Assembly (NCBI GenBank): GCA_963580455.1
Contig: OY756968.1
Location: forward strand, 18,135,996-18,199,995
DNA length: 64,000 nucleotides
Source: Euonymus europaeus
Taxonomy: Eukaryota > Streptophyta > Magnoliopsida > Celastrales > Celastraceae
Direction of reading: 5' to 3'
Shown here: positions 22,471-36,843 of the stretch, piece after piece
Numbering within the stretch: position 1 is the stretch's first letter
Layout of the letters: each line of letters begins with the position of its first letter
Made by a program: the position numbers and the translations under genes
The notes under the pieces: model-generated
Told to the model about the DNA's origin: nothing
Seen by the model: the letters and a program-made list of their open reading frames with translations, nothing else
Database searches by the model: none

Positions 22471-23440
22471 TGTTATGTCGTTATTAACAATTTAAAATAA
22501 ACTTACAACTGTACAAATAATATATATATATAATGGACAAGTAAAAGTCGATCCCACAAGGAGTGATACTAATAAATATACAATCTAACACTCGAATATA
22601 ATTTACATATAATTATAAAAAGGGGGGTTTAAATCTTATAAAAAATAAAAATAAAGATAAAATCATTAAACCTAAAAACAAGAATGGAAAGTAATGACTT
22701 CAATTCCTACAAATCCTTGCTATGACTCACTATCCACCGCAAAACAATCAAACAATTTATAACAAATGGTAGATTGAAACTTTCAACAAGTTTATGATGA
22801 CAACATTTACAACAAGGTCATGGTCAAACTCAAGTTGTATGATTCTCTCTTAGGTGCACGTAAGGTGTATGACATTTACATCAATAAGTGTATTCTCAAT
22901 TTGAAATCTAGCATGGTATTTGCTTCAATTAACAATCAAGAATCCAATAAGAGAAAAGAGAATATGAATGTCACAAGAACTCTAATACATGGTATTTATA
23001 CTTAGATATTCAAGATTTGATTTCTCATAATTCATTCTTAACCAAATTATGTGTTGCAAATAAAAACATAATCAATATGACAATTGACTTATGTTTTACA
23101 ACTAATTAATCCCAATACATGTCCCTAAGCTAGCTACTCAAAGAAACGAAGTATCAAAATTCACATAACATAGAAAAACCAAAATCACCATACTTTTAAG
23201 AAAATATACAATCCACACCACACAACTTATATAATTGAAATCATGTTTAGGGCTTCAAAGTTAAGCCATAACTACAAAAGTTTAATTATACATAACAAAT
23301 AAAACACAAAACTTAATAAATAAAAAGCTAAGAAATACAACCCTTTAATTCTTCTTCGAAAAGATTTCTTCTTCTTCAAATCTTCAAATCTTGAAATCTT
23401 GGAATCCTTTGAAATTTTTGAATCTTGGAATCTCTCTTAA
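22471..23440 (-). repeat. 5' LTR of the gypsy element, altered
   Basis: It matches the other LTR over 22471-22709 and 23118-23440. Between these it has about 410 bp missing from the other copy. TACA at both joints fits either a small insertion here or a microhomology deletion in the other LTR. It then stops matching at 23441, so its 5' part has been lost. Confidence 0.75.
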
Positions 23441-26400
23441 TGAATTCAAGGCTTTAAAAACTTTTTTCAATCATCCCTAGACCATCCCTAGTCATGCAAA
23501 CAAAATAGAACCAAATAGGAATAGGTTTCCCTAATTTTCAACTTCTAAAAATCGCGTTTGACATTGGGGGCTCGAGCATCTAAAGCGCACGGGAAGGGCA
23601 GAATTCACTTGCAGGATGCTGTTTTCTGGCGTTGGACCCACACTCGAGCGTCTAAAGGACATGTAAAATATATTTCTTCTCTAAATACGCTCCAATATTT
23701 ACCGTTTCTTCATACCAACATTCAAACATAAAAAAACATAATAATTCTCATAATATCAACTCAAAATAATACAATTGTGATTTGAAATATATGAATAAAT
23801 TTGGTACAAAAATACATACATCAATAACCCATCAAAACCAAGTATCCATGGGACTCTTTCTCACACTGTAGGATGTTGATTGTCAACTATGAACTAACCT
23901 GAAAGAGAAAAAAACAAAGAAATGGTTGACCTAAAATACCCATCAAGAGCTCGAATAACTACGGGATAGATACCTAAGCAGAGGAAATAAACCAAAATGA
24001 TAACAAAGCCAAATAAGTGCATAAAGAGCAGGATAATCTCTACAAATGCAGAAGCTAACAATGGAATCCAAGCAATGATAAGACATGATGATAAATGATC
24101 ATGCCAAAACAATTCATACATCAATAATACATATAGTATAATGCAATCACAAGCAACTATCAACAAGGGACCGCAAAGGGGTCAATCAATACCGTATCAT
24201 CATGTGGGTGCAACAACAAAGGATCACGAATGGTTTGTATCATAGTGCCTATACAATAACTGCCTACTATCAAAAAGGGCCAACCAACAAGTGCCCAACA
24301 ACAACCACAATGGTCACGCAACTACTCGAACCGATAAGCTCCACAATCACAATCAAATGATGCATGAGCAGTGTAAACATCTCCATGTATATTACCATAC
24401 CCAAAATTACTAGTAAAAAATATAAAATATTATTTAAAATACAATGCAAGATTTTTATAAAACAATTCTAGAGATGGAAATATTTTAAATAAATTTAATA
24501 TTTGAAAACATATTTTGAACAAGTTAAATATCCCAAGTCATTTATGCTTAAACTCTACGATGAGAGAAATAACAGATAACAAACTCAATGATTTGACGAA
24601 AAAACAAAAAACAAATCTAGCTAGATCAACAGCTCAAACAACTAAATGAATTGATATTAGAAATTCAGAAACAACAAACCTACCAAATAAGATGTAATAA
24701 AATATGAAGGACGAGAACTAGAGGCCAAGAATATAGGAAACCATACCTCAAAGCAAAGCAAGCATCTACCAAATAATCATGATCACCTGTACACAAAATA
24801 ACATAATACCGGTGTTGCCTCTATTTGGCTGCAGTCTTCCTAAAAGGTCAAGTATGTCCCGTAGTGACAAGACGGTGTGTAAAGGTGTGCTAGAGACTTG
24901 CAATCAGTCTCAAAGTATGGAGAAATGTGATGTGAATGCATTGAAATCAGACTTCTATCAAATGATTGTAAGAGGAAAGGGGGTCACTCATAATCTCACT
25001 ACGACTCCTCAACGAACTCTAGATCCACCAGAAAGTGCTTCACTAGATTGGACTAAAAAGAAATGCCGAAGTGTAAACATTTTATTGATGCACAAAATGA
25101 TTACAAATTCATGTGTACAAAGCTGAATGTAAGCTATAACGCTAGAATGCTTGAAAACTGGAAAGAAAGATTGAAAGATAGATTGATGTTGTTGGGCTGA
25201 GTTTTGTGTACTGATTGTGTGTGTTTGTTGCTCTTCTCTACCACAATATATTTCCTCATAAATTTCTGCAATTAACCGTCACTTCTACCATGACTGCAAC
25301 TACCCGAACTTCCCTCCCATGTGCCTTCATCTTCTTCAACTGACACGGTTGTGGTTCCACTATACCCCCTTCATGCCATAACTATGAAATGATGATTCCT
25401 CGTGCTCTTCAATCCCTTTCTTCAACTAGAACATTATCCCCACCAAAATATGTAAGATAAGTCCATACTTTCGGAATTCTAGGTAGAACCTAAGACTAAG
25501 TCTTCCCCCTTAACACTCTTAAAACCTGGGCCATGTAATATGTAAATTAATAGCCAATTTACTGTCCAACCCGACCAGATTCCACCTCAAATTGGTCCAC
25601 TTGCTTCATCACCTATGACCCATTTTCACATGCAACACAGTCCAACCATTTTACTTACAGTGCAACCCATTTTTCTTGGATCCAACCCTACTCATCAGAC
25701 CTGCTCAATTATGGTGAAAACAATTGGTTAATCAACTGTTCCCAAAATATCATACTATTAAGCTAGTCGACACTAGGTCATTAAACCAGACCAATTGGGT
25801 TGTAGGCTCACTTATATAATTGCGCAATCAATTTAGTCAAACTGGACAATTATAGAGTCTGGTCAAACTTTATTAAAATTTTAGTTAGTTACTAATTTAG
25901 TAAAATAGTCATTATAAAATGGGCTTAAATCATTCTTTTAGCCAAACACATTATTTGGGTTAATCCCAATCCGATTGTATTTAAAAATAGTTAAACAATT
26001 TTAAAGAAATTGGGCATGAGTTATAATATAGGTCCCACACTCAAACCCAAATTTAACTTAAAAGAAAATAAAATTTTATTGTGGGCCCTCGTATTTATAA
26101 ATAGTCAAATGATCAAATATTTTTTTTAAATGGTCAAAAGTTACTTTATTAAACTTGAGTCCAAAAAATATATTTTGGATAAAAGCAAGTACATGAGCCA
26201 GCCAACAATTAATCAAATAAGACTCAAACCTTTTAAAAAACATTTTTATCCTGGTACAAACTCTCAAATCTAGCAAATACTATTACCTTCTTCTTCCTAC
26301 ATTTCTAGGCAGTGAGCTTCATAGTTGGGTAGGAATAGATATGTTAGTAGTAGACTAGGGCAACCCAATTTAAATAAGTAAAATTATAAAAAGTGTTAAT

Positions 26401-26899
26401 TTATAAATGGTATGTTATTTGAGTAAAATAAAAACCATAACCCAACCAACATGTACATGGGTTGGGTGGTTATATCGACTAGAGAACATGAGTTAGTTGT
26501 TGAGCCAATAATTAGATAATGATAATGGGTAGGTAACCAATAATGGCATATAATACTGACTCATGTCTAACCTTACATCTAGGTTTGGCAAACTCCATGG
26601 AGGTATTTTCCGCCATCCAAACTTTTGAAAATTCATATGGAGACTTTTCTTATACAAGGTTCCACAATGGTTACTAATTTTGACCATCAGCCACTATTTT
26701 TGTCATGGTTGAGACAAATATTTTTTTTTGCATGTCGAAGATCACTATGATGGTCTTTGGTTTCCCGTTGGGTGTTCCAAAAGAAAATTTCCATGGTTGA
26801 CTGACTAGAGAGAGAAAGTGAGTGAACTCATCGATTTTTTGTCTTGTTTTCAGCAACACAGCAACTCCATTCAAGTATCAGACCTCTCTGATGTCACTA
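23441..26899. other. Decayed, non-coding repeat DNA
   Basis: The first 350 bp reads like a further gypsy LTR piece. 24100-24400 resembles non-coding internal retroelement DNA. The open frame 24779-25126 has no motif I recognise. 25140-25450 could be an old copia LTR in minus orientation. None has clear ends. Confidence 0.4.
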
Positions 26900-27301
26900 G
26901 TTCATAATCGCGAAGCAAAAGAAACGTTCATCAATGATTCTACAACCACCCGATACTTAGAGAGCAAATACAAAAAGCTTACCTATTATCACCATTGGCG
27001 ACCCAAGATTGACTGATATTATCTTTGATGATCTTGGAGGTGCGACTACTGGATCTAACAACTCGATTTGCAAAGTTTTTAGAGTAAAAATAACTAGATA
27101 TTCTCAAAGAAAGATAATAGGTATAAATATCTATATATATTTTAGGTGCTTTGGGTATTTCCTATTATTCCTTATTTTATCGATTATTTTCTGTAAATCA
27201 AGATATAGCGGCGATCAAAACCCTTGTACTATTTTTTGTATTACTCTATAGACAATTCCAAACATGCATAAAGACCATAATACCCTTAGGGTATTCTAAC
27301 A
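26900..27301 (-). repeat. 3' LTR of the copia element (left end not resolved)
   Basis: On the minus strand the LTR starts TGTTAGAATACCCTAAGGG at 27301, directly after the G-rich tract TTGAGGGGGAG. The same start occurs in the fragment at 4305-4465. No second LTR copy exists in the window, so the far end is uncertain. Confidence 0.6.
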
Positions 27302-30190
27302 CTCCCCCTCAACTTGCAGTATAGACATCAATCATGCCCAACTTGTTACAAATATAAGTTATCTGATTCCCTACAAGAGCTTTTGTTAATATATCAGCAA
27401 CCCGATCCCCAATCTTAATATGTTTGATACAAATCAATCCCTTCTAGAGTTTCTTACGAACAAAATGACAATCAACTTCAATAAGTTCGTCCTCTCATGG
27501 AACACAAGATTAGAGACAATATGTATAACAGCTTGATTATCACACCACAACTGTGTATGAGATGGGTTCTTTATACCAATCTCCATAACTAAATGATGTA
27601 CCCACATGAATTCATAAGTAGAGTGAGTCATTGCTCTATACTTAGATTCTACACTTGATCGAGCGACCACACTTTGCTTCATACTTTTCCATGATATTAA
27701 ATTCTCTCCAACAAAGACACAATAACCTGTAGTAGATCGCCAATCTATTGGACAGTCTGCCCAATCAGCATCACAAAATCCTTCTATTCAACTATGACCC
27801 AATCTTTATAAACAACACCACGACTTGGAGAAGTTTTGAGATATTTCAGAATATGATCCACTGCATTCCAATGAGATTTCCAAGGAGATGACATGAACTA
27901 ATTGACTACACTCAATGGAAAAGCAATATCAAGCGCATTAGAATCACAATAAGATAATTAAGTTTCCCAACCAACCATCTATATCATTCAAGATCAGGAA
28001 GTAAATTTCCCTCTTCATTTGTAAGTTTCACATTATGTACCATAGGAGCATCACATGGTTTAGCTGCAGTTAAATTCGTCTCCTTAAGTAGATCAAGAAC
28101 ATATTTCCTTCGAGACAGAAATATACCTTTCTTACAATGAGACACCTTAATCTCTAAAAAATAACCAAGACATCCAATATCCTTTGTTTGAAACTCGGTG
28201 TGAAGAAAGGCTTGAGAGCAATAATACCTACAACATCACTTTCCATAATCACAATATCATCAATATAAACAACTAGAAGAATACATCCACGTGCAGATGT
28301 ACAATAGAAAACCGAATGATCATGAGCACTCCACCACAATCCAAACTCAAAGACTACCTTATTAAATCTACCAAACCAAGCACGATTTTTGTAGAAAACA
28401 CACTTTCCTAGATTCCCCATGAGCAACAAACTTGGTGGTTGCTCCATGTATACCTCCTCTATTGAATCACCATGAACAAAAGAATTTTTGATATCCAATT
28501 GATATAGATGCTAGTGGTATGTGACGGCCAGGGCCTAAGGAGATAAATAATCGAATAGATGCAATTTTAGCAACATGAGAGAAAGTCTCAAAATAATCAG
28601 CACAATACATCTAAGCATAACTTTTAGTAACTAACCATGCTTTACGGCAAGCCACTAAACCATCTAGGTTTACTTTAATAGTGAAATCTCACTTGCAACC
28701 AATAGCATGTTTACATATCAAAAGTGAAACAAGCCGCCAAATATCATTCTCTTCTAGAGCAGCCATTTCATCTTGCATAGCCTGCCGCCACCCAGAATGT
28801 GAAAGAGCCTCCAAAACATACTTAGGTAGGGATAGAGAATCAAGAGAAGAAACAAGAGACTAGGGGGCAAGAGATAAACTATTATAAGACACAAAATAAG
28901 ATATAGAATAGGTATGGGAATGCTTACCTTTTCGAAGAGCAATATGAATGTCCAGATTGGAATCAGGAAGAGTAGGACTGGGATCCTAAGAGGAAAAAGT
29001 AGGTGGAAGTTCATCATCCGACTCTATCATCGATGTTACAGAAGAATCCAGAGTAGGTGCCACAGGTGGGAACGTAGTATGTCGAGAAAAGGTATTTTGG
29101 AAAGGGAGAAGGGAAGACCCAAAAGAACTATCAGGTGGAGAGGTATAATAGATAAGAAACTCTTCATCAGGAGCAAAAATGGGGACAATAACATCACTCA
29201 CAAATAGTGTATACTTACAGAATGTAACATCAAGAAACCAAGTATCTACCCAAGGCAGGGGAAAAACAACGATGCCCTTTTTAGTGTCAACAGTACCCTA
29301 ACAAAATATATTTTAGAGAGCTTGGATCGATCGAAACCTACGGTCTGACATCTTACACAAAATAGACACAACCAAAGATACAAGGTGGAATAAAGAACAA
29401 AGGTTGAGAAGGAAATAGAACGGAGTAAGGAATATCACCGCCAAGAACAGAAGAAGGCATGCGATTAATAAATAATAGGCAGTGTGGACTGCATCAGCCC
29501 AATAAGGTTTGGAAACTTTCATTTGAAACATTAAAGCTTGAGCAACTTCCATCAAGTGATGGACAACTCATATGAGGACGCTGCCCGTTTATTGACTCAA
29601 GAAAGATAAGATGTATGATGGTGCTGCGAAAATTGACATGCCTCATACTCTAAGCTAGACACTGAACATAAATTAGGACAAAGACATTTTAACAAATTCA
29701 AATAAGGATGACCAAATCGACAATGTAACTGATATGAAGAAAGAGTACTCGTAGAAGCAACTGGTCATGGCACTGGTGGAGAATTAGCAGCAAGGACATA
29801 TAACCCATTAGACTCACGACCTCTACGAATAATCTTCTTCCCAAGGTCCTGAAATACACAAGAGTCGAGAAATATATGGACGGAACAATTCAGAGCACAA
29901 GTAATTTTACTAACTGATATCAAGTTGAAAGGAAAATGAGGTAAACATATAATAGATGATGGAGATAATGAAGAGGTAGGAGAAGCAGTGTCACTACCAA
30001 GAATAGGAACAACTAAACCATCAGCTAGGGTGACACTAGAAAAAAATGAGAGATTGGAATGAAGAAAGAATATTTGTATTGCTAGTCATGTGATCGGTGG
30101 CTCAATAGTCAATCACCCAATTAAGTGAGGATGAACTATAAAACTTATACCATTTATTGTGCAAGCACCTAAATTGGAGTTGAATAACAA
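27302..30190 (-). pseudogene. Ty1/copia polyprotein, heavily decayed
   Basis: Minus-strand relics occur in copia order. Near 30150-29750 is the protease/GAG-pre-integrase area (FNLISVSKITCAL, RGRESNGLYVLAAN). Near 29700-29600 is the LHCR-like HCRFGHPYLNLLK motif. At 29555-29313 is the distal integrase (VAQALMFQMKVSKPYWADAV). At 28740-28154 is reverse transcriptase (VYMEQPPSL, HDHSVFYCTSARGCILLVVY, YIDDIVI). At 27700-27434 is RNase H (SVVARSSVESKYRAMTHS, QLWCDNQAVIHIVSN). The catalytic core of integrase is deleted and there are many stops and shifts. Gag is missing, since at 30190 the sequence abuts a plus-strand gypsy pol. It is dead. Confidence 0.88.
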
Positions 30191-30211
30191 CCGAATCATT
30201 GGAAGTATGCA

Positions 30212-32078
30212 TATGTGGGAGAAGAAAATACTTTGCCAGTAATCATTACATCTGACCTCAATACTGAAAAAGAAGAAAAACTGCTAAGGGTACTAAATGA
30301 GCATAAAGCCTCAAAAAATAGAGTATTGCTGATATCAGAGGAATCGGCTCCTCTAGATTTATGCATCAAATACTACTTGAGGAAGAAACAAAAACCAACA
30401 AGAGATGCTCAACGCGGGCCCAACCCAACCATGAAGGAGGTGGTGGGCAAAGAAGTGCCCAAATTGGTAGATGTTAGCATCATTTACCCTATCTCTGAAT
30501 GGGTTAGTCCTATACAAGTGGTTCCTTAAAAATCTAGAGTTACCACAGTCCGTAATGAAAAAAAATGAATTGGTTCCTACACAATTTCAAACATGATGGC
30601 GTGTTTGCATATACTACATAAAACTTGATGGATATTTGGGTTACAATCAAATTGAAATAGCACCAAAAGACTAAAAAAAGACAATATTCACTTGTCCATA
30701 TGGCACATTTGCCTACAGGCGCATGCCCTTTGGTCTTTGCAATGCTCCAAGTACTTTTCAAAGGTGTTTGATGAACATATTCTCAGATATGGTGGAGCAT
30801 ATTATTGAGGTACTTATGGATGATTTATTGTATTTGATTCATATTTTGATAAATGCATTCATAACTTGGCTTTGGTTCTAGAAAGATGCCAGGAATGCAA
30901 TTTAGTTTTAAATTGGAAAAAATGTCATTTTATGGTGCAACAAGCAATTTTTCTTGGTTCTATCATCTCTAGCAAATGAATAGAAGTTGATAAAGCAAAA
31001 GTGGATCTGGTAAGTAATCTTTCACCTACATTTACAATTAGGGAAATAAGATCTTTCCTTGGACATGCAGGTTTCTACAGACGATTCACCAAGGAATTCT
31101 CTAAGATAGCTAAGTCATTGTGTAACTTACTATCCAAGGATGTGACATTTGAGTCTGATGAGAAATTCTTAGTGGCTTTTGAAAAGCTTAAAGTGCTTCT
31201 CACATGAGCACCAATCATGATGCCTCCCAATTGGAGCCTTCCCTTTGAACTAATGTGTGACGCTTCTCACTATGCAATAGAAGCAATTTTGGGACAACGA
31301 GTGAATAAAGTACCTCATGTCATCTACTATGCAAGTAGAACACTCAATGATGCCCAATTAAACTACTCCATGACAGAGAAGGAGCTTCTATTTGTTATTT
31401 TTGTCTTAGAAAACTTTCGTGCCTATTTAATTGGAACTAAGGTAATTGAATTTTTTCACCACGCAGCTCTTTGGTAGCTTCTTCAAAAGAAGGATATGAA
31501 GCCTCATTTAATCAAATGGATTCTATTAATTTAAGAGTTTGATATGGAGATTAAGGATAAAAAAGGATGCGTGAATGTGGTGGCCGATCACCTAAGTCGT
31601 TTGGTGAACAATTCAGTGACCAAAGAAGATTCTTTGCCTCTAAACGAGAATTTCCCTGATGAACAATTATTTTATTTATCAATTTCTACACCCTTGTATG
31701 CTGACATTGTCAATTATCTTGTTACAACTAATCTTCCAGAGAATTCGCCAAGAACTTATAAGGACAAGCTCGTGACAATAGCAAAGAATTACATATGGGA
31801 TGACCCATAACTTTTCGAATGGTGTTCTTACTAGATCATCACAAGGTGTGTCCCAGAATCATAATTTCAATATATACTTAGTTTTTGTCACTCTTATGCT
31901 TGTGGAGGACATTGTGATCCAAAGAAGACTACTCTAAAAGTATTGCAATGTGGATTTTATTGGCCAAGTTTATTTAAGGATGCATATACCTTTTGCTCTA
32001 CTTGTGATAGATATCAACGGTCTGGTAATCTTTCATCTAGAAATCAGATGCCACTTATTTGGATAGTTGAATTTTTTA
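30212..32078 (+). pseudogene. Athila-like gypsy pol, left part (RT, RNase H, start of integrase)
   Basis: Relics in order: the segment before RT (TLPVIITSDL, MKEVVGKEVPKLVDVSIIYP, EWVSPIQVVP), a damaged RT palm (around 30600-30830, with FGLCNAP- and MDD-like remains after frame correction), the RT end (REIRSFLGHAGFYRRFTKEF), RNase H (ELMCDASHYAIEAILGQR, SRTLNDAQLNYSMTEKELL), DHLSRL, and the zinc-binding start of integrase with CSTCDRYQRSGNLSSRNQMP. It stops at 32078, where an LTR element has inserted. The frame resumes at 43109 with the integrase core. Several stops show it was already decayed or has decayed since. Confidence 0.88.
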
Positions 32079-34294
32079 TGTAACACCCCCAATCTTCGAA
32101 TAAGCTGTAGTGGTAGATGGGGTAAAATAGGTGATGTCATGTGCGATCTAAGTTTGATTATAATATTTTTCATAAACTCTGTAGTGAAATTATAAGTTGT
32201 GAGCACAAGAATTATCGAAAACGAGATTAAAATGAAATTACCATAAATTATGGAAGTTAAATACAAAAATATAATAATAAATATGATAATGGCAATCTTG
32301 TAAATACAGATAGGTAATTTGCATAATTAGCTGGTAAAAGCAAGGGCATGATGGTAAAAGATGAAATAACAATTAAAATGAATATAAAAAATGGCACGAG
32401 GCTCGAAGTGAAACCCTTGGCCAAAGGGATGACCAGGTGTATGGAGGCGGCGACGGAACGCGATTTTTCGGCAACAGCGAGGAATCGGGAATTTGACACC
32501 ATTGGAAGGAAGAGCACGGCAGCAGCAACTCAAATGCACTATTTTCGGATCGAAAAGACTTGAGCTTCGTCGCCAACAGAGGAGAAGAAGACCACGGGCC
32601 GCAAACTTTGACGCCGAATTTCTCGAGATTCCGGCCACCGTTCAGGTATATAATAGAATCGATGGGTTCGTCGTTCCATTGGTGACCTGATTATGGCCAC
32701 CGTGAGGTCCACTGCCGCTTAATCGGCGGTGACCCGTAACTGATGCGAGTCGGGTCTGTTAGACCCGTTAGCATGGGCGACCGGGTCGAGCTGACCCGGT
32801 TAGATTTTTAATTTAATTAATTATTTAATAATTAATGTAATTAGTTGTTTTAAGTTAATTATATTAAGATAATGGTATTGATAATTAAGTTGAATAAAAG
32901 ACAATGATGATATTAATAATTCAATTAAAGACAATAAAATTGACAAATTATTGTATATGTTGTACGGGTATGTAAGACCCGTTAGGAGTGACCACCGGGT
33001 TGAGCTGTCCCGATTGGATATTATTTTAAGTAATTAATTGTAGCAAGTTAATTATAATAAGTTAATGATATTAATAAAATAAATTGATTAGAATATATTA
33101 TTATTAATAAATGAATTAAAGATTGTGGGATTAATAAATAATTATGTATATTGTATGGGTTTCAGGAACTCATATTGGTAATTAAATTATGAGGATTACG
33201 AGTGCACGTCACGGTAAGTAATACTCAACTGTATTACGGAACAATGCAATTTATGAATTGTATGTGCTATTGTTTATGTAAATCGATTGGCTATTGATAC
33301 GTATTTGACTGGAGTTTTCACGATGTGTTACGTGTAAATTATGATATGTATGGTTTGTTTATATTATAACTGTATTGAAATTGTTGTTGTATACTGTGAT
33401 TGGATGGCTGGTCTGTAATGTATTTCTATGCAGAATGTAATGTGTACTGTTATGTACTTCAATTGATTATAATGATGAGACTGATATGATGATGGTCTTG
33501 ATGTATTAAAAGTGATTCGTTATATATGTTTCATTGATGTATTAAATATTGTTCATAAGTACGATGCATTGCATTACATGAAAAGAAAAAGTTCGGTTGA
33601 GGAAAAAGGTGTTTTTACGAACCAGGTATTGCTGCTACAGGGAGGGTGTATGGAAAGGTTAAGGTTGAGGTTATTATTGAAAGGGTACCTTTGAGAGACA
33701 AAAGAGGAAAAATCCCGACCGGTTGCTCTGTAGAAGTTTACCTTGGTTAAGGGCCCGAGTATTGGAAAAAGGATTTAAATGGCTAACTGTTTTACTGATA
33801 ATGAGGTTCATGTGCATTCATGCATAAGTATTACTTGCTGAGCCTCGGCTCACTATGTTCCGTGATGCAGGTATTGAATTCTTAGATGATTATGCTGAGC
33901 TAGGAGTTGATGGTATCGCCGTAAATCCATGAAGAAGATGCTCATGTGACGGGATTTATTTTTCACAGAAGATTAATCAATTAAGCTTTTCATTATTTAC
34001 GCACTTATAATTAATAGCCTTGATGTATAGTAATAAATGTAGATTCGGAAAACCCGGATGAGAAGTATAGGATTTACGGTAATATTCTTAGAGGATATTA
34101 ATTGGAGGTTATTGTTTATTTAAAATATATAAGATGACGCCTTAAATTCAGATTAGGTTAGTATTAACTTGGTGGAATTGTTTCTTGCAGTGGATCTGTG
34201 TAAATATAATGGTGAGTATTTTGTTGAAGAAAAAAAAAAGTAGCGTTCTGGACTACAAGCCGGTAAGTAGGGTTTCGTGGGACGGGGCGTTACA
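32079..34294 (+). repeat. 5' LTR of the 11-kb element
   Basis: 2216 bp, TGTAACACCC to GGGGCGTTACA. It pairs with 40884-43108 across its whole length. It contains GAGCCTCGGCTCAC, a word also found (GAGCTTCGGCTCAC) in the solo LTR at 36844-38612. Open frames within it are not genes. Confidence 0.95.
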
Positions 34295-34295
34295 G

Positions 34296-34307
34296 TTGGT
34301 ATCAGAG
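34296..34307 (+). other. Primer-binding site, initiator tRNA-Met type
   Basis: TTGGTATCAGAG lies one base after the LTR end, as in many plant retrotransposons. Confidence 0.8.
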
Positions 34308-35071
34308 GGACAACGGTCCTTTACAATAAGATAAGTAATAAGATGTATATTTGTAATGAGTGGATGTTTAGTAAAGTTACATGAGCATTATGGATCGGCA
34401 CAGCCATCAACAAGTAAGTACTTTAAATTCAATCTATATAGTTATGTAAGCAGTATTTGTGTATTCCTTCTAGAATGTGTACACGTACTGAAATATATTA
34501 GTATGATTTGAAGTAACCATATGGTTTATGTATGATGAGATGAGAAATTGTGATGGGTCAATGTGGAGAATTAGTAGTCTGTGATATTTAAATGCTAGGA
34601 TGTTTGTGATAGGTGTATTCAAGATTAATTTATGATTAAGTGAATTGGAAGATAGATTCTTATGTATGCTTGCGCAATTTATTAAATGAGTGATCATAAA
34701 CTGAGTTAGGATTTTCGATGATTATCGATATTTGAATAAGATCAATATGTGGGTGGAAATTCTATGAAGTTGGAGATAGAGATAATAATTAAGTATTAAG
34801 AAACGAATTAAGGACACGTGATACACGGCCACGTTAGACTATATAGATCCTGACACGATATAGAGAAAGTGTTTGAATATAGATGAATGAGCTGAAGGTT
34901 CATAAAAGAGAAAATGTGATGGGCTGTACAAAGTGTTAGTATTAGGATGATTTAAATTAGAATAAAATAATAAGGTGCAATAAGCGGAATACTAGAGTAT
35001 TACATAATAAACTATTTTGGGTCACTATGGTATTGAAGGAGAACAGACAACAATGTTATACAGTATAATAA

Positions 35072-35900
35072 TCTGTTGTACCCCATTTTTCCCCAAGGCC
35101 CTAAGCTATACTCAAGCCTAACATTGGTTGATGATCATAGGAATTAGAAATAAAATAAGTTTCTTTATTCTTTAATTTGAATTAAATATGAGGCCCATTT
35201 TTTTCATTAACCCAAAACCTTAGCCTTAAAACTTAAATCAGCACACAAGCCCATCTTAGCCTGTTTAGTTAACTTGGCCCATCATCTAACCCTAGTATGA
35301 ACTAAAAGGAAAGAGAGAGAGTAGATGACCGGAAAAAGGAAAGAGTAGAGGGATGTGCGGGATTCTTAAGAGATTTAGGGATTCCGGAAAAGGAAAATAC
35401 GGTTAGGATTTGAAAGATAGAGATGCCAAAATATGAGTGTTCACATGGAAGGAGCGATTTGGGGTCCGAAATTTGTGGGAATAGTTTTGGTTTTGGAAAC
35501 AGTGGATCCTTCCGCATTAAGGGAGGATGATTTCCGATCTTATTTGAGGAAATAGATCGACGATTTAGGGATTCATAAAAGGAATTGATTTGGGTCTTCA
35601 TTAGGTTATAAATAGGTGGTTCCAAGAAGAGAAAGGGGAAATTTTTTTGAGGGAAAAATTCTGGAGAAAAGAGAATATTTCTGAAAAATTATAGAAAAAG
35701 ACCTTGATTCACCACAAAAATCCTTGTTATTTGAAAACTACCATGGACCCTCATCCCTGTACCAATTCTGTTTTGATTCCAAGTTTAACGATTCAAGCTT
35801 TTTTTTTTCGGGCTCGTGAAAGGAGTTCCAGCTGTGCTTCTTTACGGTTTGGGTAAGTAGAGGTATATTTCTCTTTGGTGCAGTTAATGCAATAATTGGA
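35072..35900 (+). mobile_element. Possible truncated LTR inside the 11-kb element
   Basis: It starts TGTTGTACCCCATTTTTCCCC-like, the usual opening of some plant gypsy LTRs, and runs through a purine-rich leader-like stretch. I could not find a matching end or target duplication, so it may instead be native internal sequence. Confidence 0.3.
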
Positions 35901-36843
35901 AAGTGATGAATGTACGACCAATACCTTGGATCTTCAGTTGTGCATTGAGTTTACTTTGAATTGTGGTTGATCGCAAGCTTGTGATGCAAGTTGTTTATAA
36001 CCTTAATATGTTATTGTCTTATGGTTAATCAATTATAAAATGTGATTTTCAGTTGTTAATCATTTGATATTGAAAGGTTCTTCCACTGACAAAGCATATT
36101 TTATGGTGATTGATGTGTTTATTGTCTTCTTCTTGATGTTTCTTGGCTCTGCTTTGCATTCTTAAATAATCAAAGAGACACCTCACAAATAAATAAATTG
36201 GACTGTTTCCATCTCTTAAATAAATATGAATTTCCTCATATTGTGTTTCTTTCTGTCATCCAATGTCCATGGAAGCCCACGTTTTATGACATACCCATGA
36301 ATGCTATACTACGATGTTTGTGGTTTTACCGTTTATATAACCTATGATTATGTGAATTGTTATATTGGTTAAATGGGCTGAGTGTGATGGGTTAATATTA
36401 GGGTTTGTAAATTAATCGATTGTGCGAGTTATGAGATCTAGTTATTGAGAGTAATATAACACTTAATTGAAGTATACTGGTGAAGAGGAATAGTGAAGAA
36501 CCCTATAGATTATCTTCGACGAGTTATTTATAGTAGTGTAGTGGTATGTTTAATTGAGATTTTTGGAAGAATAGTTAAAATTATTTTCAATTGTATGAAT
36601 TGTTTTGCGATATATGTAATACTAATTAGAATAAGTAGATAAACTGAAATACGTTAATTTTTGGTTAGTAAATAAGTTGCATGTACTACATGATGGAGTT
36701 GAAGGAGATAATATTGAAAACATAGGACACCAAATTGAGGATAGATATGAGGGGGTATGGATAGTCAAAAAATTATACAAGTTGGCAAAAGGATATTTAG
36801 ATGTAAATAAATTGAATCCAAGTGATGAATTTTATAGATATAT

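Larger units (their letters stand above)
17690..23440 (-). mobile_element. Deleted Ty3/gypsy (Athila/Tat-like) element
   Basis: A minus-strand element with a 3' LTR (17690-18648), a polypurine-like TTGGGGGTTG just before it, a gag region (21767-20624), a tRNA-Asp-type primer-binding site (22465-22448) and a 5' LTR (22471-23440). Protease, reverse transcriptase and integrase are absent. After the gag zinc knuckle the sequence goes straight to a domain normally found elsewhere in such elements (20535-20137). It is therefore a non-autonomous deletion derivative. The 5' LTR lacks about 400 bp at its outer end, so the right target duplication cannot be tested. TTTAG at 17685-17689 would be the left one. 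Confidence 0.8.

Noticed and set aside
32327..32690. Overlapping frames on both strands, repeated at 41132-41496
   Set aside because: They lie inside the paired 2.2-kb LTRs and resemble no protein. The GC-rich LTR segment explains the open frames.
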